From the NCBI GenBank assembly GCA_027314705.1, contig DAHVAJ010000061.1, forward strand, positions 1-64,000: a DNA stretch of 64,000 bases, in the 5' to 3' direction. Shown here one piece after another: positions 41,923 to 53,883 of this stretch. A program made the translations under genes and the position numbers. Numbering within the stretch: the stretch's first letter is position 1; each line of letters starts with the position of its first letter. The DNA is from Acidimicrobiaceae bacterium. Its GTDB lineage: Bacteria; Actinomycetota; Acidimicrobiia; Acidimicrobiales; RAAP-2. Below the pieces are notes generated by a model that did no database searches, had not been told where the DNA came from, and saw nothing but the letters and a program-made list of their open reading frames with translations.

Positions 41923-43368
41923 TCAGTGGACCCTGGGCGGGATCGACGCAGCTGCGCTCGACCGGACCGACATCGTAATGAAGTCCCGGGAGAGGGTGCT
42001 GAAGTACCGGCTCGGGGAGGTCGCCTCGTCGTAGGTGAGGAGGGTGCCGTTGGCCGCCGAGGCCGGCTGGCCCGGTGCCGGGGCGAAGCTGGTGAAGTTG
42101 ACCCAGTCCGTGTTGATGTCCATCTCCATGGCCCGCACCGCGCCGGCCCGAGCCAGCAGGTTGGCCAGGTCCACGATGGACAGGCCGGAGCCGCCGACGT
42201 AGACGAGTGCCCCGTCCGAGGTGACGCCGAGGCCCGACCGCCATACCTGGACCCGGCCACCGAGGGTGGCGCCCCACTTGATGTTGTCGTTCACCGGGAG
42301 GCCGGGCACCGGGGCCCCGTTGTCGACGATGAGGTCGAGGTTCTGGCGGACGGCCACGACCGACGGCGACATCGAGACCTGGGAGCCCCACGCACCGATC
42401 TGGACGTTTCCGTTCGAGTTGATGACCAGCGAGGCGCGCCCGGGCACGAGCGGGTACCCGGCGGAGGTGACCCCGTCGAGGTAGAAGCCGCCGTGCGAGT
42501 CCTGCATGCGGAAGCCCGAGTTGAAGGCCGCGGCCAGGGTGTTGAGGGCCGCCCCCTGGAGGGGGGCCATGTTGGCGAAGGTCTGGCCGGTGCCCGGGAT
42601 GGACGTGCCGGCGTACAAGGTGGCCGACAGCAGCTTCGTGTCCATCCAGGCCACGCCGGTCACCAGACTGGTGTTGACGGCGTTCGGCCGGAGATATGCG
42701 GCGTACATGGTGGGGATGCCGTCGACCGTCCGGCCGATCGGGTGCCACTGGCCCTCGCCCGGGGTCGGATTTGAGACGAAGGGGACGATGGCGGGCGGGG
42801 GCGGGAGGTGGGCCGGACCCGAGGACGTGGCGGTCGGAGCCGCCGCCGGCGCGGGGATGGCGCCCTTGGCCGGCTTGCCGCCCTTGGGCGGCGCGTTCCA
42901 CGTGTAGTAGGCGTTCTCGACCCAGGTCACGAACGAGGCGCCGCCGTGGCCCCGCACCCACTCGGCCACCCGGCCGGTCACCGAGACGCCGAGGGCCGGG
43001 TTCGTGGCGGCCGAGCCCAGCGACACCCACACGGGCGTCAGCAGGATCACCAGGGCGAGGGCGACGGCCGTCTTCGGATGGCGCCCGACCACCGTCCTGC
43101 GGCGGGCGATCTGCTCCTTGCGGATGGCCTTGCGCTCCTTGCGCGTGCCCCGGGCCCGGCTGTGGGCCCGGCTGTGGGCATGGCGGACGCCGGTGGGCGT
43201 CGACCCGCCGCCCCGGGAGGTCGCGGCCACCGAGGGCAGCGACGTGGCCGTCCGCGTCGGCCGGGCGGACCCGCCCGCGTGCCGGTCCCACTCGTCGTCC
43301 TGGCCGGTGTCCGGCCCGCCGCCATGGGCGGGCGCGTCGGGGTAGGTGGTGCGGGAGGGTTCGGTCAT
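41923..43368 (-). CDS. Phosphodiester glycosidase-like (NAGPA/DUF2233) membrane-anchored protein
   Basis: The protein has 481 residues. A 120-residue basic, low-complexity cytoplasmic part precedes one membrane segment (LALVILLTPVWVSLGSA). A Pro-rich linker and a C-terminal domain follow with FNSGFRMQDSHGGFYLDG and VNDNIKWGATLGGRVQVWRSGLG, as in phosphodiester alpha-GlcNAcase/DUF2233 proteins. It probably acts outside the membrane on a phosphodiester-linked sugar; the substrate is unknown. The ATG at 43368 has CAGACT 8 nt upstream. A GTG at 43584 with GGGAG before it would add 72 residues and is a real alternative. Confidence 0.78.
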   Translation of the reverse strand: MTEPSRTTYPDAPAHGGGPDTGQDDEWDRHAGGSARPTRTATSLPSVAATSRGGGSTPTGVRHAHSRAHSRARGTRKERKAIRKEQIARRRTVVGRHPKTAVALALVILLTPVWVSLGSAATNPALGVSVTGRVAEWVRGHGGASFVTWVENAYYTWNAPPKGGKPAKGAIPAPAAAPTATSSGPAHLPPPPAIVPFVSNPTPGEGQWHPIGRTVDGIPTMYAAYLRPNAVNTSLVTGVAWMDTKLLSATLYAGTSIPGTGQTFANMAPLQGAALNTLAAAFNSGFRMQDSHGGFYLDGVTSAGYPLVPGRASLVINSNGNVQIGAWGSQVSMSPSVVAVRQNLDLIVDNGAPVPGLPVNDNIKWGATLGGRVQVWRSGLGVTSDGALVYVGGSGLSIVDLANLLARAGAVRAMEMDINTDWVNFTSFAPAPGQPASAANGTLLTYDEATSPSRYFSTLSRDFITMSVRSSAAASIPPRVH

Positions 43369-43828
43369 CGCCGGGGAGTCTGACGGTCTGACCTGACGGC
43401 CCGATGACGCCGCCGAGGTCGCCGGGGGCCGACCCGGGCCCATCGGGCGCCCGGTCGGCGCGGTCCGGCTTCCCGACGGGCGGCGGGGGGAACGCACCTG
43501 GTCGACGGGCGGACCGGGGCGGCGGGTGTCCCTCCCGCCGGCAGTCGGCGCCTCGTCCTGGTCGTAGATGATCCTGCCTGCCACGGTCTCCCTGCGTCCT
43601 CGCTGCCTGTCCTGGGCCGGCCCCGGCCCGGCGCCCCGGGCCGACCACCCCGCTCGTCGCCCGTACCGGGCGCGGCGCGGCGAGGGCTCCCGGGCCGGCA
43701 CGAGCCGGGCCCGGCACCCGGGCGATGCTCCGTCGGGCGGCGCTCCCCACCAGTCTCGCATGCCCGGCGGGGCCGCGGGCAGCATCACCCGGGCCAACGT
43801 CGCGGCCCGGATCCGGGGCGCGGTTCGC
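43369..43828. other. Gap between the glycosidase-like gene and pcrA
   Basis: No independent gene is supported. The part up to 43584 may encode the N-terminus of the glycosidase-like protein if its GTG start is used (VAGRIIYDQDEAPTAGG). The rest is very G/C-rich with several open frames of Arg/Pro composition that look like shadows. Confidence 0.5.
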
Positions 43829-46261
43829 TCAGGCCCGGGTCAGCGGAGCCATCCGGAGCAGGAGTCGCTTGCGGCCGACCGAGGCGAAGACCACGACGGC
43901 CTCGGACTCCTCGCCGGTGCCCGCCGTCTCCACGACGGTGCCCGGTCCCCAGGTGGCGTGCACGACCGTGTCGCGGGGGGCCAGTCCGAGCTGGTGCGCC
44001 CCGGTCGACGGCGGGGACGTGCGTTGCCCGGGAGCGCCCGGCGAGGGAGCGGGCGCCCGGCCACTGCCGAACACCGACCGTCCCGGGGTGCCGGTAGGGC
44101 CCTCGTCCTGGGAGCCCCACCACGGGCCGGTGCGCCCGGCCCCTCGGCCCGTGGCCCGGGCCCCCTCCACGTCCCGGACGAGCTCGGCCGGCAACTCACC
44201 GAGGAAGCGGCTCGGGAGGTTGGTGCTGGTGTTTCCCCACAACATGCGGCTCCACGCGTGCGAGACGTAGAGGCGGCGCTCGGCCCGGGTGATCCCGACG
44301 TAGCAGAGGCGGCGCTCCTCCTCCAGCTCGACCGGGTCACCGAGGGCCCGCAGGTGGGGGAAGACCCCGTCCTCCATGCCCACGAGGAAGACCGCAGGGA
44401 ACTCGAGCCCCTTGGCGATGTGCATGGTCATGAGGGAGACCCGGCTGCCGTCGCCCCCGAGGTCGTCCGAATCGGCCACCAGGGAGGCCGCCTCCAGGAA
44501 CTCCGCCAGGGTCGGGTACTCGTCGGCCACGCCGGCGAGCTCGTCGACGTTCTCGACCCGGCCCAGGGCCTCGATGGATCCCTCGGCCAGCAGCTCGCTG
44601 CGGTAACCGGTGCGCTCGACCACGGCGGCCACCAGGTCGCCGGGGCCGAGGCGGGCCACCCGGTCGGTGGGTGCCGCCTCGCCGGGCACGATCGCCCCGG
44701 TGGCGGACGGTGGCGGGAGCGCCTCGTGCCCCGGCGCTCGGTCGGGGCCCTCGGGGCCTTCGGGCCCGAACCCGTCGTCGCCGCCGGGACCGGCGGCGGG
44801 CACGGCCATCCGCTCCCGCAGCTCGTCGAGGAGGGCGGCCAGCTCCACCAGGGCCCGCCCGGCCTTGCCGCCGACACCGGCGTCGGCGGCGCGGGCCACC
44901 GCCTCCCCGAACGAGGACCCCTCGCGCCCGGCCCAACCGGCCAGTTTGGCCACCGAGGTCTCGCCGACCCCGCGCCGCGGCACGTTGACGACGCGCCGCC
45001 AGCTCACCTCGTCGTCGGGGTTGACCAGCACCCGCAGGTAGGCGAGGACGTCTTTCACCTCGCGACGGTCGTAGAACTTGGTGCCGCCGACGACCTTGTA
45101 GGGGACCTCTGCCCGGACCAGGGCCTCCTCCAGGGCCCGGCTCTGGGCGTTGGTGCGGTAGAAGACGGCGACGTCGCCCCAGCGTGCGTCCTCGGTGGCA
45201 TGGAGGCGCCGGATCTCGTGGGCCACCCACTCGGCCTCGTCGTGCTCGTCCTCGGCCCGGTAGCGGACGATCTGGTCGCCGGGCCCCCGGTCGGTCCAGA
45301 GGGTCTTCGGCTTGCGCGACACGTTGTTGGCGATGACGGCGTTGGCCGCGTCGAGGATGGTCTGGGTCGAGCGGAAGTTCTGGTCGAGGGTGACGGCCGT
45401 GGCGTCGGGGAAGGCGCCCTCGAAGTCGAGGATGTTCGAGATGTCGGCGCCCCGGAACCGGTAGACGGACTGGTCGCTGTCGCCCACCACGACGATGTTT
45501 CGGTGCTCGCCGGCCAGCAGGACGGCGAGGGCGTTCTGGACGGCGTTGGTGTCCTGGTACTCGTCGATGAGGACGTGGGCGAACCGGGCCCGGTAGTGCT
45601 CGAGGACGTCGCCGTGCTCCCGGAAGAGACGGACGGTGTTGAGCAGCAGGTCGTCGAAGTCCATGGCGTTGGCCGCCCGCATCCGCTCCTGGTAGCGGTC
45701 GTAGACGTCGGCCACCCGACGGTCGAAGATGGTCATGGCCGCGGCGCGGAATTCGACCGGGCCCTGCTGGCGGGACTTGGCCTGGCTGATCTGGCCCAGG
45801 ACGGAACGGGGCGACAGCTTCTTCGTGTCGATGTCGAGCTCGCGGCTCACCAGCTCGACCAGCCGACGCGAGTCGGCGTCGTCGTAGATGGTGAAGCTTC
45901 CCTTGTAGCCCAGCCGGTCGCCGTGGGACCGCAGGATCCGAACGCAGGCCGAGTGGAACGTCGAGACCCACATGCGCTCGGCCCGCGGCCCGACCAGGTC
46001 GGCCACCCGCCGGCGCATCTCGTCGGCCGCCTTGTTGGTGAAGGTGATGGCCAGGACCTGCCAGGGGGCGGCGTCGCCGGTGGCGATCAGGTGGGCGATG
46101 CGGCGGGTGAGCACCCGGGTCTTGCCGGAGCCGGCCCCGGCCACCACCAGCAGCGGCCCGCCCCGATGGACGACCGAGGCCGCCTGGGTCGGGGTCAGGC
46201 CCTCCAGGAGCGCGTCCGGACCTCCGGGTCCGAGGTGCTGGTCGCCGCCCCGGAGGGTCAT
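43829..46261 (-). CDS. pcrA: UvrD/PcrA-type DNA helicase
   Basis: The protein has 810 residues. Motif I is G42-A-G-S-G-K-T48, motif II is LIDEYQDTN, motif III is [16 protein letters not shown], motif IV is TLDQNFRST, and motifs V and VI are [15 protein letters not shown] and [16 protein letters not shown]. It is an ATP-driven 3'-5' helicase for DNA repair and replication-conflict clearance. A Gly/Pro/Glu-rich insert of about 50 residues lies between the 2A and 2B parts ([20 protein letters not shown]). The C-terminus ends in a Tudor-like RNA-polymerase-binding module ([13 protein letters not shown]). The ATG overlaps the guaA stop by 4 nt. Confidence 0.95.
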   Translation of the reverse strand: MTLRGGDQHLGPGGPDALLEGLTPTQAASVVHRGGPLLVVAGAGSGKTRVLTRRIAHLIATGDAAPWQVLAITFTNKAADEMRRRVADLVGPRAERMWVSTFHSACVRILRSHGDRLGYKGSFTIYDDADSRRLVELVSRELDIDTKKLSPRSVLGQISQAKSRQQGPVEFRAAAMTIFDRRVADVYDRYQERMRAANAMDFDDLLLNTVRLFREHGDVLEHYRARFAHVLIDEYQDTNAVQNALAVLLAGEHRNIVVVGDSDQSVYRFRGADISNILDFEGAFPDATAVTLDQNFRSTQTILDAANAVIANNVSRKPKTLWTDRGPGDQIVRYRAEDEHDEAEWVAHEIRRLHATEDARWGDVAVFYRTNAQSRALEEALVRAEVPYKVVGGTKFYDRREVKDVLAYLRVLVNPDDEVSWRRVVNVPRRGVGETSVAKLAGWAGREGSSFGEAVARAADAGVGGKAGRALVELAALLDELRERMAVPAAGPGGDDGFGPEGPEGPDRAPGHEALPPPSATGAIVPGEAAPTDRVARLGPGDLVAAVVERTGYRSELLAEGSIEALGRVENVDELAGVADEYPTLAEFLEAASLVADSDDLGGDGSRVSLMTMHIAKGLEFPAVFLVGMEDGVFPHLRALGDPVELEEERRLCYVGITRAERRLYVSHAWSRMLWGNTSTNLPSRFLGELPAELVRDVEGARATGRGAGRTGPWWGSQDEGPTGTPGRSVFGSGRAPAPSPGAPGQRTSPPSTGAHQLGLAPRDTVVHATWGPGTVVETAGTGEESEAVVVFASVGRKRLLLRMAPLTRA

Positions 46262-47859
46262 TCCCACTCGATGGTGCCCGGCGGCTTCGACGTGATGTCG
46301 AGGGCCACCCGGTTGACGCCCCCGACCTCGTTGATGATGCGGGACGAGAGCCGCTCCAGCAGGTCGTAGGGGAGGCGTGCCCAGTCGGCCGTCATGGCGT
46401 CGTCACTGGTGACGGCCCGGATGACGACGGGGTAGGCGTAGGTCCGGCCGTCGCCCATCACCCCCACGGTGCGCACGGCGGGAAGGACGGCGAAGCTCTG
46501 CCACAGCTCCCGGTAGAGGCCGGCCCTGCGGACCTCCTCGACCACGATGGCATCGGCGGCCCGGAGGATCTCGGCCCGCTCGGGCGTCACCTCCCCCACG
46601 ATGCGCACGGCCAGTCCGGGCCCGGGGAAGGGCTGGCGCCAGACGATCTCGTGGGGCAGCCCCAGTTCCTCGCCCACGGCGCGGACCTCGTCCTTGAAGA
46701 GGAGACGGAGGGGTTCGACGAGGTCGAAGGCCAGGTCGTCGGGGAGCCCCCCCACGTTGTGGTGGGACTTGATGGTGGCGGCCGAGTCGGAGCCCGACTC
46801 GATGACGTCGGGGTAGAGGGTGCCCTGGACCAGGTAGCCGGCCGCCTCGCGTCCCCCTCCCTCGTCCAGGTGGCCCTTCTCGACGACCAGGTCGCGGGCG
46901 ACCTCCTCGAAGATGCGGATGAAGAGACCGCCGATGATCTTGCGCTTGTCCTCGGGCTCGGTGACCCCGGCCAGGGCCTCGAAGAACCGGTCGGCCGCCT
47001 TCACGTGGACGAGGTCGATGTGGAACTGGCGCCGGAAGGTCTCTTCGACCTGTTCGCTCTCGCCGGACCGCATGAGGCCGGTGTCGACGTAGACGCAGGT
47101 CAGCTGGGTGCCGACGGCCTTGTGCACCAGCGCCGCGGCCACCGCCGAGTCGACACCGCCCGAGAGGGCGCACAGGACGGGCGAGGTGCCGACCTGGGCC
47201 CGGACCGCGGCGACCTGGCTCTCGATGATCGAGGTGTGGGTCCAGTGCGGCGGACAGCCGCAGACGTCGTAGAGGAAGCGCTCGAGGAGGTCGCGTCCCC
47301 GCTCGGTGTGGACCACTTCGGGGTGGAATTGGACGCCGTAGAGGGCGCGCTCGGCGTCGTGGAAGGCGGCGACCGGCGCGTCGGGACAGGAGGCCGTGGC
47401 CACGAACCCCGCCGGCACCTCGGCGATGGCGTCGCCGTGGCTCATCCAGACCTCAGCGGCCTCCGGCCAGTCGACGAAGAGGGGCGAGTGGCCGGTGACG
47501 GTCATCGGGGTCCGCCCGTACTCGCCGCGCCCGGTCCGGGCCACCTCACCCCCGAGCTGGCGGGCGAGGAGCTGGGCGCCGTAACAGATGCCGAGGATGG
47601 GGACGCCCAGCCCGTAGACGGCCGGGTCGATCAGGGGGGCGGGCGAGTCGTTGACCGACTTCGGCCCGCCCGAGAGGATGATGCCCGCCGGGCGGCGGGC
47701 CGCCAGCTCGGCGGCCGTGGCCTGGTGGGGGACGATCTCCGAGTAGACGTGGGCCTCGCGCACCCGCCGGGCGATGAGCTGGGCGTACTGGGCGCCGAAG
47801 TCGACGACCAGGACGGGCCCCTCGCGGGGGTCCTCGGCGCCCGGGGCGGACGGGGTCAA
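46258..47859 (-). CDS. guaA: GMP synthase (glutamine-hydrolysing)
   Basis: The protein has 533 residues. The amidotransferase domain has its catalytic Cys as C92 in [10 protein letters not shown]. The ATP-pyrophosphatase P-loop is [15 protein letters not shown], and the C-terminal dimer domain ends KPPGTIEWE. It converts XMP to GMP. The start is TTG, overlapping the guaB3 stop as TTGA, so translation is coupled to the upstream gene. The stop overlaps pcrA. An ATG is not available near the expected N-terminus. Confidence 0.96.
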   Translation of the reverse strand: MTPSAPGAEDPREGPVLVVDFGAQYAQLIARRVREAHVYSEIVPHQATAAELAARRPAGIILSGGPKSVNDSPAPLIDPAVYGLGVPILGICYGAQLLARQLGGEVARTGRGEYGRTPMTVTGHSPLFVDWPEAAEVWMSHGDAIAEVPAGFVATASCPDAPVAAFHDAERALYGVQFHPEVVHTERGRDLLERFLYDVCGCPPHWTHTSIIESQVAAVRAQVGTSPVLCALSGGVDSAVAAALVHKAVGTQLTCVYVDTGLMRSGESEQVEETFRRQFHIDLVHVKAADRFFEALAGVTEPEDKRKIIGGLFIRIFEEVARDLVVEKGHLDEGGGREAAGYLVQGTLYPDVIESGSDSAATIKSHHNVGGLPDDLAFDLVEPLRLLFKDEVRAVGEELGLPHEIVWRQPFPGPGLAVRIVGEVTPERAEILRAADAIVVEEVRRAGLYRELWQSFAVLPAVRTVGVMGDGRTYAYPVVIRAVTSDDAMTADWARLPYDLLERLSSRIINEVGGVNRVALDITSKPPGTIEWE

Positions 47860-49019
47860 TGGCCCATGCCGACACCCTGCGAGCGCTGCAGGTCCTTGCC
47901 CTCGGTCTGGAGGGCCGGGGCCACCATGACCTCGGCCTTCTGGAACTCCTTCACCGTCTGGTACCCGCAGGTGGCCATGGCCGTGCGCAGGGCGCCGAAG
48001 AGGTTCATCCGGCCGTCGTTCTCGTGGGCGGGGCCGAGCAGGATCTCCTGGAGGGTGCCGCGGGTGGTGGTCCGGACCCGGGCGCCCCGGGGCAGGGTCG
48101 GATGGAAGGTGGCCATGCCCCAGTGGTAGCCGCGTGCCGGGGCCTCGACGGCGGACGAGAGGGGCGATCCGAGCATGACCGCGTCCGCCCCGCAGGCGAT
48201 GGCCTTGGCGATGTCACCGCCCTTGGACATGCCGCCGTCGGCGATCACGTGGCAGTAGACGCCCGTCTCGTCGAGGTGGCGCATGCGCGCCCCGGCCACG
48301 TCGGCGATGGCCGTGGCCTGGGGCACGCCGATGCCCAGCACGCCCCGGGTGGTGCAGGCGTTGCCCGGGCCGACGCCCACGAGCACACCGACCGCGCCGG
48401 TGCGCATGAGGTGGAGCCCGGCCTGGTAGGAGGCGCAGCCGCCGACGATGACGGGGATCTCGAACTCGCGGATGAACCGTTTGAGGTTGAGGGGCTCGGC
48501 CGACTTGGACACGTGCTCGGCCGAGACGACCGTGCCCTGGATGACCAGGATGTCGAGCTCGGCGGCGAGCAGGGCCGGGGCGAACTGCTCGGTCCGTTGC
48601 GGGGTGACCGAGGCGGCCGTGGTGATGCCGGCGGCCTTCATCTCTCGGATGCGTTGGGTGACGAGGTCGAGCTGCACCGGCTCGGCGTACATCTGCTGCA
48701 TCCGGGCGGTGGCCTTCTCGGCCGGGAGCTCGCGGATCTCGTCGAAGAGGGTGGTGGGGTCCTCGTAGCGGGTCCAGAGACCTTCGAGGTTGAGGACGCC
48801 GAGGCCCCCGAGGCGCCCGATCTCGATGGCCGTGGTGGGACTGACCACACCGTCCATCGCCGAGGCCATGAGGGGGAGGAGGAACCGGTAGGCGTCGATC
48901 TCCCAACTGATGTCGACGTCCTCGGGGTCGCGGGTGCGCCGGCTCGGCACGATGGCGATGTCGTCGAAGCCGTACGCCCTCCGTCCGGACTTGAAGATGC
49001 CGATCTCTAGCTCAGCCAC
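47856..49019 (-). CDS. guaB3: IMP dehydrogenase family protein, GuaB3 type
   Basis: The protein has 387 residues, a TIM barrel lacking the CBS-domain insertion of classical GuaB. The N-terminus [20 protein letters not shown] and the loop [17 protein letters not shown], with the catalytic-type Cys, match the actinobacterial GuaB3 group. It should oxidise IMP to XMP, though GuaB3 paralogues often accompany a second, classical guaB. The GTG start has GGAGGA upstream. It heads the guaB3-guaA-pcrA transcript. Confidence 0.92.
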   Translation of the reverse strand: MAELEIGIFKSGRRAYGFDDIAIVPSRRTRDPEDVDISWEIDAYRFLLPLMASAMDGVVSPTTAIEIGRLGGLGVLNLEGLWTRYEDPTTLFDEIRELPAEKATARMQQMYAEPVQLDLVTQRIREMKAAGITTAASVTPQRTEQFAPALLAAELDILVIQGTVVSAEHVSKSAEPLNLKRFIREFEIPVIVGGCASYQAGLHLMRTGAVGVLVGVGPGNACTTRGVLGIGVPQATAIADVAGARMRHLDETGVYCHVIADGGMSKGGDIAKAIACGADAVMLGSPLSSAVEAPARGYHWGMATFHPTLPRGARVRTTTRGTLQEILLGPAHENDGRMNLFGALRTAMATCGYQTVKEFQKAEVMVAPALQTEGKDLQRSQGVGMGH

Positions 49020-49145
49020 GTGGTCGTCCTCCGCACCAAGGTTGTCGTCCGTACCCCCTGGCCGGCGGCTGCCCCGACACTGCGACGACCGGCCATCCCC
49101 CACGATACCGCCTGGGCCGGCGGGCCCGGGCCCGGCGCGGGCGTC

Positions 49146-49907
49146 TCAGGGGATCCGGCGGGTCGGGCCCGAGCCGGGGCCGGGAAGACCGAGGACGAGG
49201 CAGAGGAGCTCGGTGAGGACCCGGGCCGTGGCCCCCCAGATCGTCTCGCCCGCCGCCGCGAAGAACCACACCGGGAACTCCGTGCCCGGGCGGCCGTCGC
49301 TGCCGGTCCGCCCGGGAACGGACCACAGCTCCTCCGCGAAGACCCCGTCGGCCAGGAGCTCGGCCAGGGCCACGTCGAAGACCCGGGCCACCTCGTCGGG
49401 GGCCGGGTCGGTGGCCGGGCGACCGGGCAGGATGGCCACCACCGGGGTCATGAAGGTGTTCGAGGAGACGGTCGCCATGGCCGTGAGCCGACCGAGGACG
49501 GCCGCCCCGGCGGGGTCGAGGCCCACCTCCTCGCGAGCCTCCCGGAAGGCCGCCTCGACGATCGTCTCGCCCGCGTCGAGCTTCCCTCCGGGGAAGGCCA
49601 CCTCGCCCTGGTGGGCGCGGAGGTGGCTCGAGCGCACGGTGAGGAGGACCCGGGCCTGGCCCGCCTCCTCGAAGAGGGGGACGAGGACGGCCGCCGGGGC
49701 GGTGGCGGCCCCGGCCACTTCCGGACCGACGGCGGCGACCGGGCCAGGACGGTCGGGCCGGGCCAGGGCGGCGGCCACCCGGGCCAGGGGCACGGAGGAC
49801 CGCTCCTCGGCCCCGAGGTCGACCCAGGGCGCCGGGCGGCCCGGTCGGTGGCCCGGGGGCCGGGGGATGGCCTGGGGGCCGGCGCGGTGTCGGGGGACGG
49901 CGATCAT
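49146..49907 (-). CDS. Nudix hydrolase, CoA pyrophosphatase-like
   Basis: The protein has 253 residues. The Nudix box is complete: GGKLDAGETIVEAAFREARE followed by EVGL (G-x5-E-x7-REUxEExGU). The flanking segments LLTVRSSHLRAHQGEVAFPGG and the C-terminal VWGAT-type IWGATARVLTELL are characteristic of NudL/CoA pyrophosphatases. These hydrolyse CoA or its derivatives. About 75 residues of Pro/Arg-rich sequence precede the domain. TATCCT lies 9 nt before the ATG. Confidence 0.9.
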   Translation of the reverse strand: MIAVPRHRAGPQAIPRPPGHRPGRPAPWVDLGAEERSSVPLARVAAALARPDRPGPVAAVGPEVAGAATAPAAVLVPLFEEAGQARVLLTVRSSHLRAHQGEVAFPGGKLDAGETIVEAAFREAREEVGLDPAGAAVLGRLTAMATVSSNTFMTPVVAILPGRPATDPAPDEVARVFDVALAELLADGVFAEELWSVPGRTGSDGRPGTEFPVWFFAAAGETIWGATARVLTELLCLVLGLPGPGSGPTRRIP

Positions 49908-49916
49908 CGTGGTCCG

Positions 49917-49922
49917 AGGATA
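49917..49922 (-). promoter_or_regulatory. -10 box TATCCT
   Basis: TATCCT on the minus strand, 9 nt before the ATG of the Nudix gene; no Shine-Dalgarno. Confidence 0.55.
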
Positions 49923-50032
49923 CGGGGGCCGATCGCCGGTCGGCCCGCCCATCCCGTCTCGGTCGGAGGGCCGCTCGGTACGCTGCAGGTGCCGGGCCGG
50001 TGGACCGCCGGTCCCGGCGGGAGAGGAGCGCC

Positions 50033-50395
50033 ATGACCGAGGCCACCGGGACCCAGGGGACCGAGAGCCAGTTCCCCATCACGACCGCCCTCGAGTTCCC
50101 CGAGTGGCACATCGAGCGCAGCGTCGGCATGGTCTTCGGCCTCGTGGTCCGCTCCATGGGGGCCGCCAAGGGCATCACCGCCGGGTTCCGGGCCCTGGCC
50201 GGCGGCGAGGTCAAGCAGTACACCAAGCTGCTCGAGGACAGCCGCCGCCACGCCCTCGACCGCATGATCGAGAACGCCCGCGTGCTCGGAGCCAACGCCG
50301 TCGTCCAGTTCCGGTTCGACTCGTCCGAGATGGGCCAGTCGCTCACCGAGATCGTCGCCTACGGCACGGGCGTGATCGTCGGTCCGCGGTCGTGA
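50033..50395 (+). CDS. YbjQ/UPF0145-family protein
   Basis: The protein has 120 residues. The pattern SVGMVFGLVVRSM, a central helix with DSRRHALDRMIENARVLGANAVVQFRFDSSEMG and the closing EIVAYGTGVIV are those of the YbjQ family of pentameric cytoplasmic proteins of unknown function. The ATG at 50033 has GAGAGGAG upstream. A small membrane-protein gene follows after 28 nt and is probably co-transcribed. Confidence 0.85.
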   Translation: MTEATGTQGTESQFPITTALEFPEWHIERSVGMVFGLVVRSMGAAKGITAGFRALAGGEVKQYTKLLEDSRRHALDRMIENARVLGANAVVQFRFDSSEMGQSLTEIVAYGTGVIVGPRS

Positions 50396-50423
50396 CGGTA
50401 CCGGCCGGCCCCCGGCGGGACCG

Positions 50424-50627
50424 GTGGTGATCGTCCTCGCCTTCGTCGCCGCGGCCGTGGTGGTGGCGGTGGCCGTCTCGCTCTTCGTGCGGCGTCACGG
50501 CGAGTCCGACCGGCCCGAGGCCGGGTGGTCCCCGACCGACGAGGTCTTCCGCGACCCCGGCACCGACCGGACCATGCGGGTGTGGCTCGACCGGGTCGGC
50601 GGGCGCCACTACGTGCCCGACCGGTAG
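50424..50627 (+). CDS. Small single-pass membrane protein
   Basis: The protein has 67 residues. A hydrophobic N-terminal helix (about 2-22) is followed by a short soluble part with EVFRDPGTDRTMRVWLDR and GGRHYVPDR. I do not recognise a family. The length and ending look conserved rather than random. It starts at a GTG (50424) or the GTG directly after it. It follows the YbjQ-like gene and converges on groEL across a strong hairpin. Confidence 0.65.
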   Translation: MVIVLAFVAAAVVVAVAVSLFVRRHGESDRPEAGWSPTDEVFRDPGTDRTMRVWLDRVGGRHYVPDR

Positions 50628-50648
50628 GGCGTCGGGGCCGGGACGGCA

Positions 50649-50678
50649 CGACGGCCGGGCCCCGGGGCCCGGCCGTCG
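50649..50678. terminator. Bidirectional terminator hairpin
   Basis: Perfect 30-bp palindrome with arms CGACGGCCGGGCCCC and GGGGCCCGGCCGTCG between two convergent transcription units (the YbjQ operon and groEL). It is symmetric, so it can serve both directions. No T-tract. Confidence 0.6.
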
Positions 50679-50716
50679 CCGCTGCCTGCACCTCGGCCGG
50701 TGGGCCGGGGGGATGG

Positions 50717-52684
<1,968 letters not shown>

Positions 52685-52711
52685 TTAGCAGTCGACGGTT
52701 TCGAGTGCTAA
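52685..52711 (-). promoter_or_regulatory. CIRCE operator (HrcA site)
   Basis: TTAGCAGTC-N9-GAGTGCTAA on the plus strand. This is the CIRCE inverted repeat with one changed base (consensus left arm TTAGCACTC). It lies just downstream of the groES -10 box and before its ribosome binding site, where HrcA would block transcription at normal temperature. Confidence 0.9.
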
Positions 52712-52739
52712 CGATACAGGTCGTCGACCCGGTTGGCAA
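52711..52739 (-). promoter_or_regulatory. groES promoter, -35 TTGCCA / -10 TATCGT
   Basis: On the minus strand, TTGCCA (52739-52734) and TATCGT (52716-52711) are separated by exactly 17 nt. The transcript would begin inside the CIRCE element. Confidence 0.75.
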
Positions 52740-52788
52740 ACGGGGCGGGCGAGTGCCAGACGAGGGGCCCGGCCCGGCGGACGGGCCC

Positions 52789-53835
52789 TCAGGCCGTCGG
52801 GGCGAGCCGGAGGTTGGGATCGGCGCCGAGGGTGAGGGGGCTGGTGTCGCCCGCCTCGAGGTGCCAGTAGCCGGCAGCGGCGACCATGGCCGCGTTGTCC
52901 GTGCACAGGGCCCGGCTGGGCAGGAACGCGCCGATCCCGTCCTCGGCGCACGCCTCCTCGACCCGGTCCCGCAGCAGCGAATTGGCCGCCACCCCGCCGG
53001 CCAGGCAGAGGGCCCGGGCCCCGATCTCCCGGGCGGCCCGGCGGGCCCGGGTGACGAGCACGTCGACCACGGCCTCCTGGAAGGACGCGGCCACGTCGGC
53101 CGTCGGGGCCCCGGGCTCCTTGCGGACCCGGTTGACCACCGAGGTCTTCAGCCCGCTGAAGGAGAAGTCGTGACCGTCGCCCGGATAGGAGCGGGGGAAG
53201 GCGAAGGCCGCCGGGTCCCCCTCCCTCGCCACCCGGTCGATTTCCGGGCCACCCGGGTAGCCGAGGCCGAGGAACCGGGCCACCTTGTCGAAGGCCTCGC
53301 CGGCCGCATCGTCGATGGTGCCTCCGAGGAGACGGTAGCGACCCGGACCGGTGACCTCGAGCAGGAGGGTGTGGCCACCCGAGACGAGCAGGACGCACAG
53401 GGGCCAGCCCAGGTCGGGCTGCTCGAGGAGGGACGCGAAGAGGTGGGCCTCGAGGTGGTTGACCCCGACCAGGGGCACGTCCCACACCATGGCCAGGGCC
53501 TTGGCCTCGGCCACGCCGACCAGGAGAGCGCCGACGAGGCCCGGCCCGTGGGTCACGGCCACGGCGTCGATGCCGGCCCCGTCCGGTCCGGAGCCGGCGC
53601 CGGCCAGGGCGTCGGCCAGCACGGGGGTCAGCAGCTCGACATGGGCCCGGCTGGCCAGCTCGGGCACGACGCCGCCGTAGCGGGCGTGGAGGTCGACCTG
53701 GCTCGAGACGATCGAGGAGACGATGACCGTGCCGCCGTCGACCACGGCGGCAGCCGTCTCGTCGCAGGAGGTCTCGATGCCGAGGACCCGGGTGCCGGGG
53801 CCGCGGCCGGCGGTCGCGGACGTCACGGCGGGCAC
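52789..53835 (-). CDS. tsaD: tRNA N6-adenosine threonylcarbamoyltransferase
   Basis: The protein has 348 residues. The ASKHA fold starts VLGIETSCDETAAAVV. The metal-binding His pair lies in PELASRAHVELL, and NHLEAHLFASL and the closing LRLAP region are typical. With TsaB, TsaE and TsaC it makes t6A37 in tRNAs that read ANN codons. tsaB and tsaE are encoded just upstream on the same strand. It has its own TATCCT box 6 nt before a GTG, so it may also be transcribed separately from rimI. Confidence 0.97.
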   Translation of the reverse strand: MPAVTSATAGRGPGTRVLGIETSCDETAAAVVDGGTVIVSSIVSSQVDLHARYGGVVPELASRAHVELLTPVLADALAGAGSGPDGAGIDAVAVTHGPGLVGALLVGVAEAKALAMVWDVPLVGVNHLEAHLFASLLEQPDLGWPLCVLLVSGGHTLLLEVTGPGRYRLLGGTIDDAAGEAFDKVARFLGLGYPGGPEIDRVAREGDPAAFAFPRSYPGDGHDFSFSGLKTSVVNRVRKEPGAPTADVAASFQEAVVDVLVTRARRAAREIGARALCLAGGVAANSLLRDRVEEACAEDGIGAFLPSRALCTDNAAMVAAAGYWHLEAGDTSPLTLGADPNLRLAPTA

Positions 53836-53841
53836 CGGCGC

Positions 53842-53847
53842 AGGATA
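53842..53847 (-). promoter_or_regulatory. -10 box TATCCT, leaderless start
   Basis: TATCCT on the minus strand, then 6 nt and the GTG of tsaD. Confidence 0.55.
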
Positions 53848-53883
53848 CCGGCCCCGGACCGAGGACCGCCCTTCCGCACCCGG

